Source of the DNA: Casuarius casuarius
Lineage: Eukaryota > Chordata > Aves > Casuariiformes > Casuariidae
Assembly (NCBI GenBank): GCA_003342895.1
Contig: PTFA01000020.1
Coordinates: forward strand, 4,087,437-4,151,436
Length of the DNA stretch: 64,000 nt
Direction: 5' to 3'
In this document: in pieces, positions 49,216 to 62,269 of the stretch
How the letters are laid out: every line of letters begins with the position of its first letter
How positions within the stretch are numbered: the stretch's first letter is position 1
Notes under the pieces: model-generated
Database searches by the model: none
The model's input: only the letters and a program-made list of their open reading frames with translations
What the model was told of the DNA's origin: nothing
Made by a program: the position numbers and the translations under genes

Positions 49216-50279
49216 ACAGTTATAGTGCCTGTTCTAACTTTCAGGTTTTAATTCATCCAAAACCTAAATCAAAGCTATTCTTCCACTCATCTTGGTTTCA
49301 GATCCTTTATAACCTTAAAGTATTGGTAGACTTTATGCCTTTCTTCCAAAGCTTTTTACACTGCCAACAACCACCATAGAATTTGCGTGAGCTGAAGTAC
49401 CACTCTGATGAGCAGAATGAAAGAAGCTAAATAACAATTTTCAGCAAAAATGAGCTAGTCTGAACTTTTAAAGAACCACAGAACCTGTCAACTTCTTCAG
49501 AGAGAACCTGCTCTGAGCTCTATGGGAAATTTTTGCACAGTACCAATCCACCGAGAGGTGCATCTCCTAAACCCATGGCTACCTCAAACCTCGGTGTAGC
49601 TCCTGGATTTACACCAGAGAGGTATTTTACTCAAAAAGGTTAGGATGGATGACTGGTTCCTTTGGCATCTGAAAAATCAGTTTTCTCACTTTCCAGCTCT
49701 CAGAGCCAATTGTTGCACTTCCTGCCTTCTGCTGCAAATGGCCACTGAAGTCTGACTAATCTGAACCCATTTCCATGGCCTTTCTATCCACCAGTGACAA
49801 ATAAACTTCTTCATTTGCAAGTTGTCTATAAAGCGTAGAGCTGATGGACAAGAATGAACTGTCGGTGTCACTACCGGAGCAAAAGAACCCATCAATCCTG
49901 CCAGGACTCTTTTATTCGAGTTAATCAAAAGCATGGTAACATCTTAAACTCCAAGAGACTAACTCAGAAGCTTCCAGANCTTCTCAAAAAATGACTCTGA
50001 TCAATGGACCAGATTAATCAAAGAACGGAGAAAGTTTCACAGCTTGCAGCTCAATTACAAGGGTGACTCACTTCTAAGGCTATGAGGTCTTAAAATGGAA
50101 ATAATCCAAGCAAAGCAAAGAAGGAGCAAATCAAAGCTCTTGGAAGAGCCCTTCTAGTGCAGCAGAGTAAAGACAAGAGTTATTTTTGCTCATTCCTAAC
50201 TCCCACCTCATAAAAATTAAATACAACTTAAATAGAGGGAGAACAGTTTAATGAATGCCTAGGATTGTAGCATCTCCTG
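49216..50279. other. Non-coding DNA, no gene seen
   Basis: Mixed-composition DNA with one N and short chance frames. It may include further, unrecognisable parts of the adjoining old CR1 copy near its left edge. Nothing else can be supported. Confidence 0.45.
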
Positions 50280-50760
50280 CGAGAAACGCAAGGCAGCTCG
50301 ATTAAATACCTGCCTTGCCCTGCAGTGCTAACAGGGCCCCCCGCCCTCCAAAAGTGACAGCACGCAGTAGCACACAGGCCCCGGCACACTCCCGTGGCAT
50401 ATCCCGGCCCCCGGAAAGAGCAGCCCGGCTCCCCTCTTGGAGCTCCTCGCTCTCCTTCGGCTTTTAAGAGATTACACCTGGGGCTCGCAGGCCCATTTCA
50501 TCAGCCAGGCAGCAATCCGCCTTTGCTGCTGAGCCCACTGGGCTTTCCGCATTGACGCGCTCTTTAAAAAGCATCTCAGAAAAGGCAAGGTTTGGACACT
50601 GAAAGGAAATTCACAGCCGGCATCCAGCTTTTTTCTCCTCTCCCATTCCCTGGCGCTCTTCTGTAGGAGAGCGTATGCATCTCCGTTTGTCTTCAAAACA
50701 GTTTCTCTGCTGCTTCTGATTGCCATTTATGCACACACAGAGGTCCCTCTCAGGCTAACT
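50280..50760. promoter_or_regulatory. Moderately CpG-rich, conserved-looking block
   Basis: The first 180 bases carry about eleven CpGs in GC-rich sequence. The following 300 bases are complex and repeat-free, and on the minus strand stay open for 84 codons (50472-50726). That peptide is basic and tryptophan-containing but matches no family I know. The block ends in ATTGCCATTTATGCAC, a homeodomain-like run. A small CpG island or regulatory element is the preferred reading; a coding exon is not excluded. Confidence 0.3.
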
Positions 50761-51750
50761 AGTGGGGCCCTGCTGAGGAAAGTCTTTGACTTTATATAAA
50801 AAAAGAACAAAAAGAAAGGGAAAAAAGAAAACCAGAGTCAGAACAAAGCACTTGTTTAACTTGAAGCCCAAAGTACCTTTCCTTTCTCATAGCGTATGTG
50901 CTATTGTTAACTTTTATCAGAGGAAAAGGTATTTCAGGAATCGCTTCAGAGTTACCAACACAATGATTGATGACCAGTCAAAAGAAACATCCAGAAAGCA
51001 ATAAGCTATAAGAAGGGGAACGCACTGAGCCTGGTTCAGGATTGCCTGGCTGTGCCTTTCAAATTTCTTTCATCACATCTGTGGTTGTGAGCACTGCGGG
51101 GTGAGAACAGGCGAGGACTTTGTGGGATATTTGGAGGCGCTGATAGGTAATCTGTATTGCCATCGGTCGCAACCCGAGGATAAAAGATTTTAAAAAATGG
51201 AAACACAAGGACTGGGGGGTTCTGAAAGAAAAAGAGAGCAAGAACAGCGAGATTTATGTAAGCCCATTGGGAGTGCACTGGAAAACTCTTTCATCAAAGA
51301 TTGAGATTGCTTTGAAGAGACTTTATTGAAGAAAAAGAAAAAAGCGAGTGTTGTACACAGGGATGGAGGTTAGCTGGGTCACTTATCAGCATGTCCCGAT
51401 TTTCACCTTTTTTTTGCCTGAAATTGTGCACGTCTCATGAGTCCCTGGTACCCCAAATCTTGCTCTGGGGTGACACATCACACAGCAGAGGGAAACTTTT
51501 TGGAATTTAATTAGCTTGTGCTGCTGTTAGTACTGAAGTCCAAGGCAGTTTGTGGGGGAGGCAGGGGGAAAGAGCACAGCACAGGAATGACTTCGCCTAT
51601 GCAGGGAGCACATACACAAACATGCCCAACAACAAAACCCTATGCTGTCGATGAGATGTTGGCTCTGTAGGACAAGCAACTCAATGCCAGCTAAGCAATT
51701 ACATGCTATCTGCCTCTATATTCCTTCCATGCTCTCAATTAAATTCAGGG

Positions 51751-51764
51751 TTTTTTTTTTTTTT
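51751..51764. repeat. Poly-T tract (14 nt)
   Basis: A plain T run preceded by AATTCAGGG and followed by CTCTCC. A pyrimidine tract without a usable downstream AG-bounded exon; no splice acceptor is called. Confidence 0.85.
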
Positions 51765-54028
51765 CTCTCCTGGACTTTGTCCTGTTTCTGCATANGTAGG
51801 CACCTTTTTCTTTCCCAGTTGGAGTATATGGAAGTTAACTCTAATTAGAAATGCCTGCCTGTTAGTGTGGCCATCTGCCTGCTTCACTCCATGATTTCCC
51901 ATCGCCTGTCACAGCCAATGGACAGCTATAATCCGAACCAAATGACAACGCCCTTTGGAAGGAACACGTAAACATAAACCCTCAGGGTTACCTATGGTGA
52001 GCCACCCACATCAGTTTGCCAGAAACAGACAAAAAAAGTTTCCTGCAACTTTGGCTATTACAGCTTTAAAAACCACAGGCCAAACTTATGAAGCAGGGTA
52101 AAAGCAAAGTGGCACGCCTCATCAGTTACGAGCGCAGTAANGGAGCTTTAACAAGCCATACGTGTCCAAGTTTGGATGTTTAAATCCCACCTCCCCCAGG
52201 ACTTTAATTCTTTGGGGGCGGGGTGGTTCCCCATACATGGTTCATGCAGAAGCACAGAGAACTGACTGTTTCTTAGACTTTCTCATTGCAGATCACTGTA
52301 CTATTCATGAGATGGGAATACATCTGTCCACCCTAGTCCTTTTCCCTTTATGCCAGTAGTTGCTGCAGTTTGGGGTCAAGAGAGAGTAAACCAACGCTGG
52401 CCTTCAGCAGTTTTGAGGTTCTTCCCTCAGATAGCAAAGCAGCATGTTGAACAATGTAGAATCTAGAAAAACTTTACACCACCATCAAAACTAAAGCTGC
52501 TGGGCACTTAAAGACAGTTGGATCCAATTGCTGCACTATCAGTTATTACTAAGCTCATCTAAAGAGAATCAATGAAATTTCCATCTGGCCTACTCCCACT
52601 AGATTTGGAAAGATGAATTTCAACCTAAGCACGATATAAAAAGAGAGCATAGGTTGAAGTCATCTCCTTCTGCGGTAAGCACAGGAAGCTGTTTCTACAG
52701 ACGGGTTTTGTGCAGAGATGTAGTCAGACCTCTGCAGATCCCACTGAGAAATCACTGGTCTTTCATCCAAACATGACCATTCTAGGGAACAAAATGCAAG
52801 TAAAGTGACCAATTTTATGACCCAAAGCAAGAAGAACAAGCTTCCATGAGGATGGCCATGGCAATATAAATTTCACCTGGATGTAGCTTTTACTGTTTTA
52901 ATAGTTAGGATTGTTAGAGTGTGCCAGCAGAAGGTACAAATCCACTTGCATACAACTCAGCAAGAAATCATGATTTTTCCCTGTACAACTGAGGGCTGCT
53001 TGCCTTCTCATTAGTTGGTCTCTATGTACATGATATGTTTAAGAGGAGAAAGAAACCCTTCCTCACCTAGAATCTGGCTAGCAGAAAAGTGCTGATAGCA
53101 AATTTGTTTAGCTTCTATTTATTTGGCATTACCCCTTTAGTGACAAATCAGGGCACCTTCCCCCTGCATTTTGCTATCAGTGTTCCCATCAGCCTATGTC
53201 TAACAACTACAGTCCTAACTTATGAGCTGACTGCACAGCACAAGAGGAAATCTCAGAAGATTCATTCTCATTGTCAGACTTCTCATTAAATACAGTAAAT
53301 TTACATTTTCTTCTGACTTACTGCACCATTAAAACTGATGCAAGAAACTTCCTGTTCTTAGCAATTTGTCTGATACACCTACAACAGTGTCAAACATGAT
53401 GTAACAGCACCTTAAAGCTAGTGCCAATCATAAGTGTAATACTAGGTCTGCTGAATTCAGTAGCAAGAGTCGGTAGAAACAAGCCTAGTCAAATCCCCTC
53501 ACACCGATTTCAATGGTGTTGGCCTCTTGCCACTAAAAGGAGAACTTAGCACAGGATCCTGCAAAAACTGTGGTCACCCATGGCCCATCCAGGACAAGCA
53601 GAAGCCCATGGCACAGCATTGCATGAGGTAGGTAAATTAGGATTTATCCTACTTCTTAATGAAAACTGCTCAGGACCACAGAGATGCTGCTTCCCAGCAT
53701 AGCATAGGTATCTCCGAGGTACCACACTGCACCTTAGAAGCACATCAAAAGACATTCACAGCAAACAGTACTGCCTGTGTAGCAACCTGATGAGCCCANC
53801 TCCCACAGCAAAGCTTTCATTTCTTCAGCTCGCTGCATTGCTACTTATCAGCACATGAACGCTGTGCAGCTTTTTGCCCCATCTCAGGCAGGCCAAGGAA
53901 GGACGGGTGCAGGTTAGACCACGTTGGTCATGCTTCCCCCTCTGCACAGGCCAGCAGCACTGCCTAGCTGTGGAGGAGAAGAGCCTATTCCTGTCCTCCT
54001 GTCCCTGCTCCCTCAGGGGGAGGGTCTC

Positions 54029-54050
54029 AAAAAATAAAATAAAATAAAAT
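54029..54050. repeat. (AAAAT)n tract
   Basis: Four AAAAT-type units follow a GC-rich stretch (about 53880-54028). It could be the tail of a retroposed GC-rich fragment, but the fragment is not a repeat I recognise. Confidence 0.88.
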
Positions 54051-56885
54051 CAAGTGCACTGGAGAATGGACAGCACGCCCTGTCCAGCAGGCACAGAGCA
54101 ACCGTCACTTGTATACAGGAAGCTGTCTGAGCTCAGCTCCAAGTCCAAACTGCCTTGCACTAATCTTATTCAGGACAACAGCTGAAAAAAAAATCCAGCC
54201 ATTAAAGTATCATGCAAAAGGGTACCAAAAGACAGTCTGGTCATATGTTTGTATGCACCATTGAAGTAGTGGCTTAGAGAGCCCCAGTTTTGTTAGCAAG
54301 TCTTAGTTATCAAACACTATGCATTTTCCGCAAAGCCGTGTCTCTGCCTTCCTCGCCGGGAGGAGGTGAGGCTGATTAGCATCAGGATGAAACAGGCTGG
54401 CTCAAAACACTAACCACCCTTTGGTGGGGGACCCTGAGGACTTGAAGCAGGTTTTGGAGAAGAGAGGGAGACAAACTTAAAAGGACACTCCGAAAGCCAG
54501 AACTGAATGTGATCAAAAACAAACTTTGTTTAGAAATTCCTCCTGATCCTCAAAAACCTCTCAGTCATCCCAAGCAAGAGCTCACAATGCCAAACGATAC
54601 TCACCAGTCCCCAGGTTTCCAAAAACTTACAGGCATATCAAGCTATACAGTGTGGTAACTTGCATTCGCTTCATGCTCCTCTAGTTTGAATGGTCTGTTT
54701 TGCAATAGACTACAATACTTACGATATACTAAACCTGTCCTCTGAGGGCAAATTTCCGAAAACATGCNCAAGCACCAAGTGGCTGGGATTTGAGGTTCCC
54801 CCTTAAGCAAGGTTAGAGACAAATCGGCCTCTGCAATCAAAGGGCCCGCCACAGCAGCNGGTTCTCAGCAGCATTAGCACACATCCCCCTACACCCTCTG
54901 CACAGCTGTGCCCAGACCTCATAAGCCCCCGTTTCAGGGCCTTTCTCCAGCTCACTCCTGCCATCTCCTCCGAGTGCATCCACATATAGCAGAAACCCAC
55001 CCCTTTCCCTGGGCAGACAACCTGGAGGCCGCTCTCAGCCACGCAGTTCCTCCTCCCCATGCCCACTCCCCCAAAGGTGTTATAAACAGAAACGGGCAAA
55101 TTCAGGCTGACAGACCAGTGCAAGACAAAACAGCCTAGAAGTTATTTCAGTATGAGGCCCAAGTCGGAAGGTTTCCTTTATGTTACCTTTAATGCTTGCA
55201 AGATGAAAGGGAAGGTTTTAGAGGTTCTGACTGCCTACAGCTGTACATGGTCTGTAANGCGTAACCTCTCTCCCTCTGTGAGGCAAGAGATGAGCTACTG
55301 TACGTAAGTGAAGCAGGATAATAAATGCAATAGCAACATATCTACCTCTGAGAGGGCACTGTTCCTCACATTTCCAGTTTCCATCAATACATCTCTCTCA
55401 GTTCACATGATTCTTTCACAGAGAGATACCATTAACTTTGCAAGAGACACAAAATAGAAGGGCATGCCTTTGAACTTGGATCAGTTCAGAGATATTAAGC
55501 GTTAGCCAGTAACAATCCAGGTTTTGCTGAAACTGAAGAGATGCAACAACTGCTATTACATACAACAGCTTAGCAGCGAACACTGGGCAGTGCTTACACC
55601 TTAACGAAGCATTTCTTGTTCTGCATAACTCTCCACCGAGTCAGGTTCTTTTTAAAAATTACAGTTGTCCAGTTACAGACAACTTTTGATTACCTCAGCT
55701 GATACCACTAAAGTAATACCTACTAAAGGAAAGTACAGACAAAAGCATGAAGACATCTTACAGCAGCTCCTAAAGCACAAGCCTAGACTCGGCCCCAAGC
55801 TCACACTACAGGCTGCTGCACAGGCAGCCAGCAGCAAACAGGCACTAAGTTATTTGAGCCGAAGAGCCAGAGACAAGTAGATACAATTCCCTGCTTTTGG
55901 GCACAAACTGGAAACATACCTTAACCATAAGAGGCTGACAGATCACCAAGCTCAGGCCAGCAGTAACTGAATAGGCACCACCAAATTTAGATCAACTGGA
56001 TGTGAACCTTCAGGCTGCTGTTGCAGAGAAGAAGCCCCTGAAAAAAGGTCTGGGTGTATTTCACAGCAGGCAGGTAGCCTGCAGCTGGGGAGGGCATTAG
56101 CACCCAGTGACGAAGGGCAATCAAGCTGAGAGGATTTACAGAGCCCTGCCCAGGCACCTAAGAGCTCTTGCAGGGTTACGTCCCGCTCCTTTGGCTGCAG
56201 GTGTGCTGCTGCTTAGTGCTGAAGAGCAAGGGTACATGGCTTGTATGACTATAAGCACATTAATGAGAAAACAAGTGTGGATTGTAAGTGCTGACTTGAA
56301 TTGTGTACTAACTAGCCAGTGAGAATTTTATGTATATACTGATCAGCATGCTTAAGAAATGTTTTTTTAATTGAAATGTGAACTAGATTAAGTTATAAAG
56401 GACATATTAGTGGCTGCAGTTCCCCAGAGCTTCCCCAGGTATGATGTTTCTAGATATCTGCTTCAGCTAGGCATTAGTAAGATAAACAAGGTAAATGGAT
56501 GCTTTGCTTTTATGCAATAAAAAGTATTGACCTTATAGCTTGATTTCTACTGAAGAAAGCCTGCAGAATTCTTCAGTAATTTTGTTGTCAATGATGAGGA
56601 AAAAAACAGAAAGGTTGACAAGTGTTATGCTCACTAATCTTAATCTAAGATAAGAGTCAACAAAACAGATCCACTTATTCTCAGAAGGATTTAGTTTTAA
56701 ATATGAATTATATTGCTAAAACAAATTGGACTTCAGCTCAGAAATACCAGCAGGATCTCTTTTCCTAACAAGTCAGACTGGAAAAGTGCTCAAAAGATAG
56801 GAATTTGCATTCACTTTGTCAAAAGTCCTTTCATCTGCTTCACAGCCTACTGATATAATCCTCTGTAACTTGTTGGTTCATTTGA

Positions 56886-56909
56886 ACGAACAAACAAACA
56901 AAAAAAAAA
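56886..56909. repeat. (AAAC)n / poly-A tract
   Basis: Three AAAC-type units pass into about ten A residues. Slippage tract. Confidence 0.86.
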
Positions 56910-57959
56910 CCTTAAGACACAAACTCAGTTTATGCTATCCATTCTGCTTTTTCAGAAATGTGAGTTGAAAGTGGTACAAGCTCGTGCTTTCTTATTAAAA
57001 AGTATCTCATAAGACTCCCAAGAGTCTGAGGACACATCACGTGATTTCAAACACTTAATGCATTTCAAGGAAATTACTATCCTGTCCCCAGAAGTTACCA
57101 TTTTTAGCTACAAGGCAGTAATTGATAGCAGGCATGTTCCCAATATGATTGAATACTGGGAATCACATTGAAATAATTCCCAAGGCTTTTTAACCTACAN
57201 TGGTTTAGGCTTACCCATTTCCTCTTTGCAATAAGCCGAGAGGGCACAAGCCCAGGTACTGTTTCTCAGGTGTAGATGGTTGCTAAACTTGAAGGCAAAC
57301 AAACCAGATCATTTGTGTTCAGGACTAAACCTGGAAACTGTTACACAAGGTGAGCTCTATTCAACAATTAACTTTTCTTTACCATAAATCTTTCTTATTT
57401 TTTTAGCTTGTTATCTCTATAAAGCTTTGCAAACATTAAAACTACTGATAAAAAAGGACTAAATAATTGCATTGCCAGTACAGGAGTGTAGCTTCCCTTG
57501 AACTAACATAAATCTGAGAATAAGGGCTTCTTTTATTCTAATAACTTTTTTATGAATTTTATAGTGGACCAACAATTTCATGCTCACTCCTTCACTAGAT
57601 GGGCTCACTCTGGACCAAGAGATGGGGCTTCATCTGGCCAGGTTTAAACACCTGCATCTGACTTGGCTGTCAAGGCTCTAAAGCAGACATCTGAAGAAAG
57701 TCAGGTGAATAACACACTTGTTTCTCTTGGGAAAGGCAAGGTGACTAACTCAAATATAAACAACTGCATAAAGTTAATAAAATTAATTCCACCAAGATAA
57801 GATCTGTAGCGTACAAAGCACTGCTTACAAAGTGTAGCAAAAAAAACCCAGAGTGGAACAGTTGTTTTGTGCCACTTATCCACAATATTTATTCAGGCAT
57901 ATTCTAAATAGAAACAGGAGTAATTGCTTTCTACATTGAATCATCTATTCTCCCTACCC

Positions 57960-58560
57960 TGGGTAACTTGAAGTTTTTCTAATATTTTTGATGGAGGTGA
58001 TATGTAGATGAATAACCCAAGCAGAGATTGCAGNATACAGTTTCCTAGTAGCTGGTCTCAGGAAATTTGTTTCAAACAAGAGTGCCTATTTGGGGTCCTT
58101 TCTTATGGTCATGCTCTGGCACAAGGGTACTCACTTCTGAGTCTTAATATGCTCGTAATATTTCTTAGGCTTCCAAGAACAAATCCAGAGGAAATCATTT
58201 CGGTATGAGAATGTGAAATTTTATTAGCTCAGTGAGGTTAAGAGCGGCCAGCAGTTGGATGGTGTTTCCAAGGGGAACACCCTTTGGTGTGAATGTGAAT
58301 CACAGAAGTGCTGCTCTGTCCGCTGCTGGGAAATGCTTTCTTCAGTTCGGCACTGTTTCTGTGCTGATACATATTATATATTCAGATACGTAATTTATAC
58401 TCCTTTTTATACTAATTGTAATTGGGAGGGTGGGAGAAGTAATGTAAGCTGTATGCCAAAGATTTTGCGGCTGCAAAATAAAACTTGGTATTTGCAGACT
58501 CTAGTCAGAACAATCCCAGGTAAAGAATTGTGGGACTGATAGTATGCAATAAATGTAAGG
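57960..58560 (+). other. Possible transcript or solo-LTR 3' end
   Basis: Unique-looking sequence leads to a good AATAAA at 58477-58482 in GGCTGCAAAATAAAACTTGG. It is followed after about 25 bases by CAGAACAATCCCAG and then a G/T-containing stretch. That layout suits a polyadenylation site, either of a host RNA or in the R region of an avian LTR. I cannot find matching LTR ends (TG...CA) or a primer-binding site. The 94-codon plus frame at 58255-58539 is unrecognised. Confidence 0.18.
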
Positions 58561-58699
58561 AGAATACATGGTAAGAATTCAGGGAAAATGTGATTTCATA
58601 CAAAAAGTGGGGGCAGTCAGCATGGACTTTAAGGAAAAACTGTAGAGTTAAGTAACATTAATACTACAGTTGTTAACATGCAGTATTTTAGAGTTTCAT

Positions 58700-59269
58700 A
58701 TCAACATCATACTACCAGAGCACCTTAGAGATATAAAAGAATGAAATCATAGCGAGTTTCCTGCTTCATAATGCCTGCCCTTATGAGGGAGTTGATTCTT
58801 GAAGATATTTTATGTAGACCCTGCTTTTTTCCCCTCCAGTTGCACAGATTAATTATGAGGTTGTTCTGCACGTGGCTGTTCTTGCCAGCCTTTATGACAT
58901 GAAGCATAAATACAGAGGAAACAAAAATGGAAGAACTATCTTCACACCTTCTCAGCAAAAAGAGCTAGACTTGCTTGATACCCAACAAGCCACGCTAACG
59001 TACGCCCCAGAACTGGGCCCAAAACACATCTGCATTGCTTTTATAGTGCTATACCTACACAACAATGTCACGTTCCTGCGAGTATGGAAAAAGCGTTTGC
59101 TTTTCTTGCCCTGTAATGCTAACACAACTTTTTTCCAGTTCTCTGAGGAGATTCTGACCGTTAGAGATGAGCAGTGATGCCGCTCTGCGGCCGGCGGCGA
59201 GACACGCAGCGACTCCCCACGCTGGGCCACGAGGACAGGGGTCACTCGCATTACTTACAGCGTCTCTAG
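58700..59269. other. Conserved-looking DNA with small CpG patch
   Basis: AT-rich enhancer-like sequence (TTAATTATGAGG near 58849, TTTATGACATGAAGC near 58891) runs into a CpG-rich patch at about 59175-59250 (GCCGCTCTGCGGCCGGCGG). Open frames of 101 codons (plus, 58872-59177) and 99 codons (minus, 58952-59251) overlap; neither is recognisable. Functional meaning is open. Confidence 0.25.
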
Positions 59270-59500
59270 TTTACATTTTTCAATTAGGAGGTAATCAGCA
59301 TGCCATTATGGCTAAAAATTGTTGGAATGACCTTTGGACTGTTTTCTATGTGGCGAATCCTCAGGGGCAGCTTGACTGAAGGAATGACAGGAGAATGAGC
59401 TGGGCTAGACTCATGATAAATAAGAACAATTATCACACTTATTATCTGATAAATAATGTATTATGATTTGCCATTAATCTATCACAAAACACCTACTTCG
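59270..59500. promoter_or_regulatory. Enhancer-like block with repeated TGATAAATAA
   Basis: The exact 10-mer TGATAAATAA occurs at 59413-59422 and 59448-59457, with TTATCA in reverse orientation and a SOX-like AACAATTAT between them. CAATTAGGAGGTAATCAGC (homeodomain-like) lies at 59281-59299. TGATAA fits GATA-factor or homeodomain/MEIS-type sites. The block is AT-rich, free of repeats and N, and keeps no frame. It is the most enhancer-like block I see, by inference only. Confidence 0.35.
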
Positions 59501-62269
59501 GGAGAGAGCCTGCTGCCTGACTTCCTTTTGTGCGTGCCCACTTAGTGTCAGGTATTTGTGTTAAAGGGACATAAAAGGAGTGTTTACTCAGAAGCAGAGA
59601 GCCGCCTCTGCATCCTTGATCGTTTCAATTAGGGAGGATGAATTACAGCCCTCATAGAAGCAACAAATTGATTCTTCTGACTCACTGCTGCATGCTCAAG
59701 CGTCGGAGGCCCATCACAGGAATAGGTACTAAACACTCTGACCCTCTAGCTCAGAAAACACTTCAAAATACTTCACGCATTACAAAGATTATCCTTCTTT
59801 TTCATGGACGAGTGCACTAAGCTACAGGACGGGCTGGCCAATTTTTTTCTAAAGGCAGTACCTGCACAGAAGAGGTCCAGCTCTGAGCGGGGCAGCCTAC
59901 CTTGGGGCTTCTGCAGTGACTCCTCTCTGCACAGGTTTGCTGCTCTGCCCCTTACGGGTCCTCACCCCCACCACAGTGACAGATCAGGACACTGTATTGC
60001 ATGTGAGCATATATTTGGGAAATCAGCACTGATTTCAGTTTCCCATAAGGTACATTAGCTGCTGCCCCACAATCAGCCAAGCTGTAATTGCTGCAGAGCT
60101 GAGGGGCACTGGGCTAAAAGAGATTCTCTCTGTTGCTGTCTAATTTTATTTTGCCTGCACTTGTGAATGAAGCTCTTTGCTTTCTCGCATCCCAGTTGGA
60201 CACCTGTGGAAAACGTTCAGGTTTTTGAGAGTTAAGTATCGTCATTCATATTGGACACCCAAGCTTGATGGAAATGGCTTGACTAAAATCACAGAAGAAA
60301 TCAGTACCAAAGCCAGCATGAAACAAGTTGTCCACTTGTCCTGTCCCTGTCATGGGTACCTGGCACACAGAACTCCCTTTGTTTGAATAAAGTCAGTGTC
60401 TAGAGAATATGTCTATAGAGTAAGAACTCACCAGCTAAATAATACTATCCTCAAGCAAAAAATATTGATTGAATGTGAATTTACTAATCAATACTTAGCA
60501 AATACTGAACCTGCAAAGAATCCATAAAATACACTCTAAATGCAGGAAGCAAAGCCAAAATATTTCTCTGCTCTGTGCTTTCATTATAGCAATTTCAACA
60601 GGCAAAAATACGTTCTAGCCACTGGTATTCAGTAAACAATTTGGACTTTTTGAAAATTTACTACCTGTTTCCCAGGATATTTCATCTACTGATTTCTTGC
60701 TATCTTTAAAGTGTTTGTTTTAATTCGTTACTGTTCATAATCTTTTTCCTTTCAGCTTATTTCTGCTTTTATATTCTTCAACCCTAGACCCAATCACAAT
60801 TCTAGTTTTGAAAGTTAGTATTTAACAGCTGTGCATATTTGTTTAGGCAATTAAAAATGTGCCTTGCAAATAACTGTTCCTAAATTTTTTGGTATTTTCC
60901 TTATGCATTTCCTAGCATTTCTTCTCCGTCTTCATATTTCCTCTTGTGTGCATCTGATCCTCCTAAAACCATGCTTTACAACCACACTATAAACAAAGAA
61001 GCCATAAGTAAATCCCTAAATATTCAAGCTATTGAAAAAATAATTATCACATAATGTCACTAGCTGAGAGAAAAATCTCCCCTTCATTCCAAAATACAGA
61101 ACTATTTGCTACTGTAAATTCAACTACTACTATTTGCTACAGTATTCAACGGTATTGTATTCAACTGTACAGTATTCCCAAGTGTAACCCAGAACTCAGC
61201 AATATCCCTTTAAAGGGAAATTTGAACATAGGCCTTCAGGTAACATGCATTTTCAGATAACTCACACACAATCAGAGGCAAAATCAGAGATAAGGGAAAT
61301 ACTGAGGAAAAGGCAACAGGCTACCAGAGAAAAGGACCAGAAAAAAAGAGGCCAAACAAAGAGTCTTAGGGGAAATTTTACTTCAAGTTTTACTCTCATT
61401 ACCTAGACACAAAAAACCCTCATAGAAGTCAATGTGTAAAGTAGAGTTTTCTGATTGGTTGGTTATTTTTCTTCCCAAATGAGCCTCAGTTTTTATGTTT
61501 GAAAATATGGTAGTTCAAAAATATCAAAGGCTTTATAGTGACAGCCCAACTTTTCCTGCAGGCGTCCAGCTGCACCTTCTCAGTGGTTCAAGTCTTAAAC
61601 ACTTCATGGCTGAACAGAAACACAACTTCAAGGAAGAAAATTAATTTTTTTTTTAGACCTTTCACTCTTTTATTGAGCCCCTGCTTCACAGAAATTCTCA
61701 AATTTTTGGAGGATTAGCTTGCTATTAAACATTTTTGTTCAATAATCAGGCTCAGCTGGAGTTTTTATTTAATTAGCTGTACTAATCATGAATCATCAGG
61801 TTTCCTAGAGCTCTATTTTACTGAGAGAATAACGTCTTTATACAATATTCTTGCCACATTTTACATGTACCAAATACAATCACACCAAATGGGTAAGCAA
61901 GTTTTGTGGGACTGAAACAAGCGTAACAGCAAGTTCAAGACGGCCACTTAAAGGTGAGCCAGGCTTCTGTCTTCAGCACTCCTAAAGTTGAGAATTGGGC
62001 ATTTCTCTGCCCAGGTGTGATTTTTCTTTCTTTTAAGTTTGAACAAAACTTATTCAGCCACTCAAGAAAAATACATCCATTATTATTAGACATTTCTGTG
62101 GAGAAACCTCTGACTCTGGTTGTTCCGGTCAGCAAATTCCTTAAAATACATGCAACTTAATGGATATTCCCATTACGGCATTAATGCTCTGCCTAACATG
62201 ATGGGATAATTCCGTTTTCTAAAATTTCCTGGGATACTCCCATGGTAAAATGGAAATCAGATAAATTGT
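59501..62269. other. AT-rich non-coding DNA, no gene seen
   Basis: Mostly AT-rich. It contains a degenerate tandem cluster at 61101-61165. A homeodomain-rich stretch at about 61765-61800 reads TTTAATTAGCTGTACTAATC. Short frames on both strands are unrecognised. No N and no interspersed repeat is visible. Confidence 0.45.
61101..61165. repeat. Degenerate tandem repeat around TTTGCTAC / TATTCAAC
   Basis: ACTATTTGCTACTGTAAATTCAAC (61101-61124; quoted as key words ACTATTTGCTAC and TTCAAC) recurs as ACTATTTGCTACAGTATTCAAC from 61129. A third partial copy, GTATTCAAC, ends at 61165. Units of about 28 and 15 bases suggest a decayed tandem duplication. Confidence 0.75.

Larger units (their letters stand above)
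50761..57959. other. Non-coding DNA, no gene seen
   Basis: Long mixed stretch with a poly-T tract (51751-51764), an (AAAAT)n tract (54029-54050) and an (AAAC)n/poly-A tract (56886-56909). A TCF-like CATCAAAG lies near 51292. Frames up to 106 codons occur on both strands around 54803-55138, overlapping one another in a C-rich patch. No exon, RNA gene or transposon is recognisable. Confidence 0.45.

Noticed and set aside
50472..50726. 84-codon minus-strand frame with a basic, tryptophan-containing peptide
   Set aside because: Looks superficially protein-like, but no homologous family comes to mind and no splice-site pair frames it. Kept only as part of a regulatory-looking block.
53440..53520. 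Old-repeat-like phrase around GATTTCAATGGTG
   Set aside because: It recalls dispersed sequence seen in sauropsid genomes, but the match is too short and diverged to assign to a family.
58872..59177. 101-codon plus-strand frame beginning MAVLASLYDMKHKY
   Set aside because: The protein-like start is misleading: a 99-codon minus frame overlaps it and the sequence has enhancer-like texture. No domain recognised.
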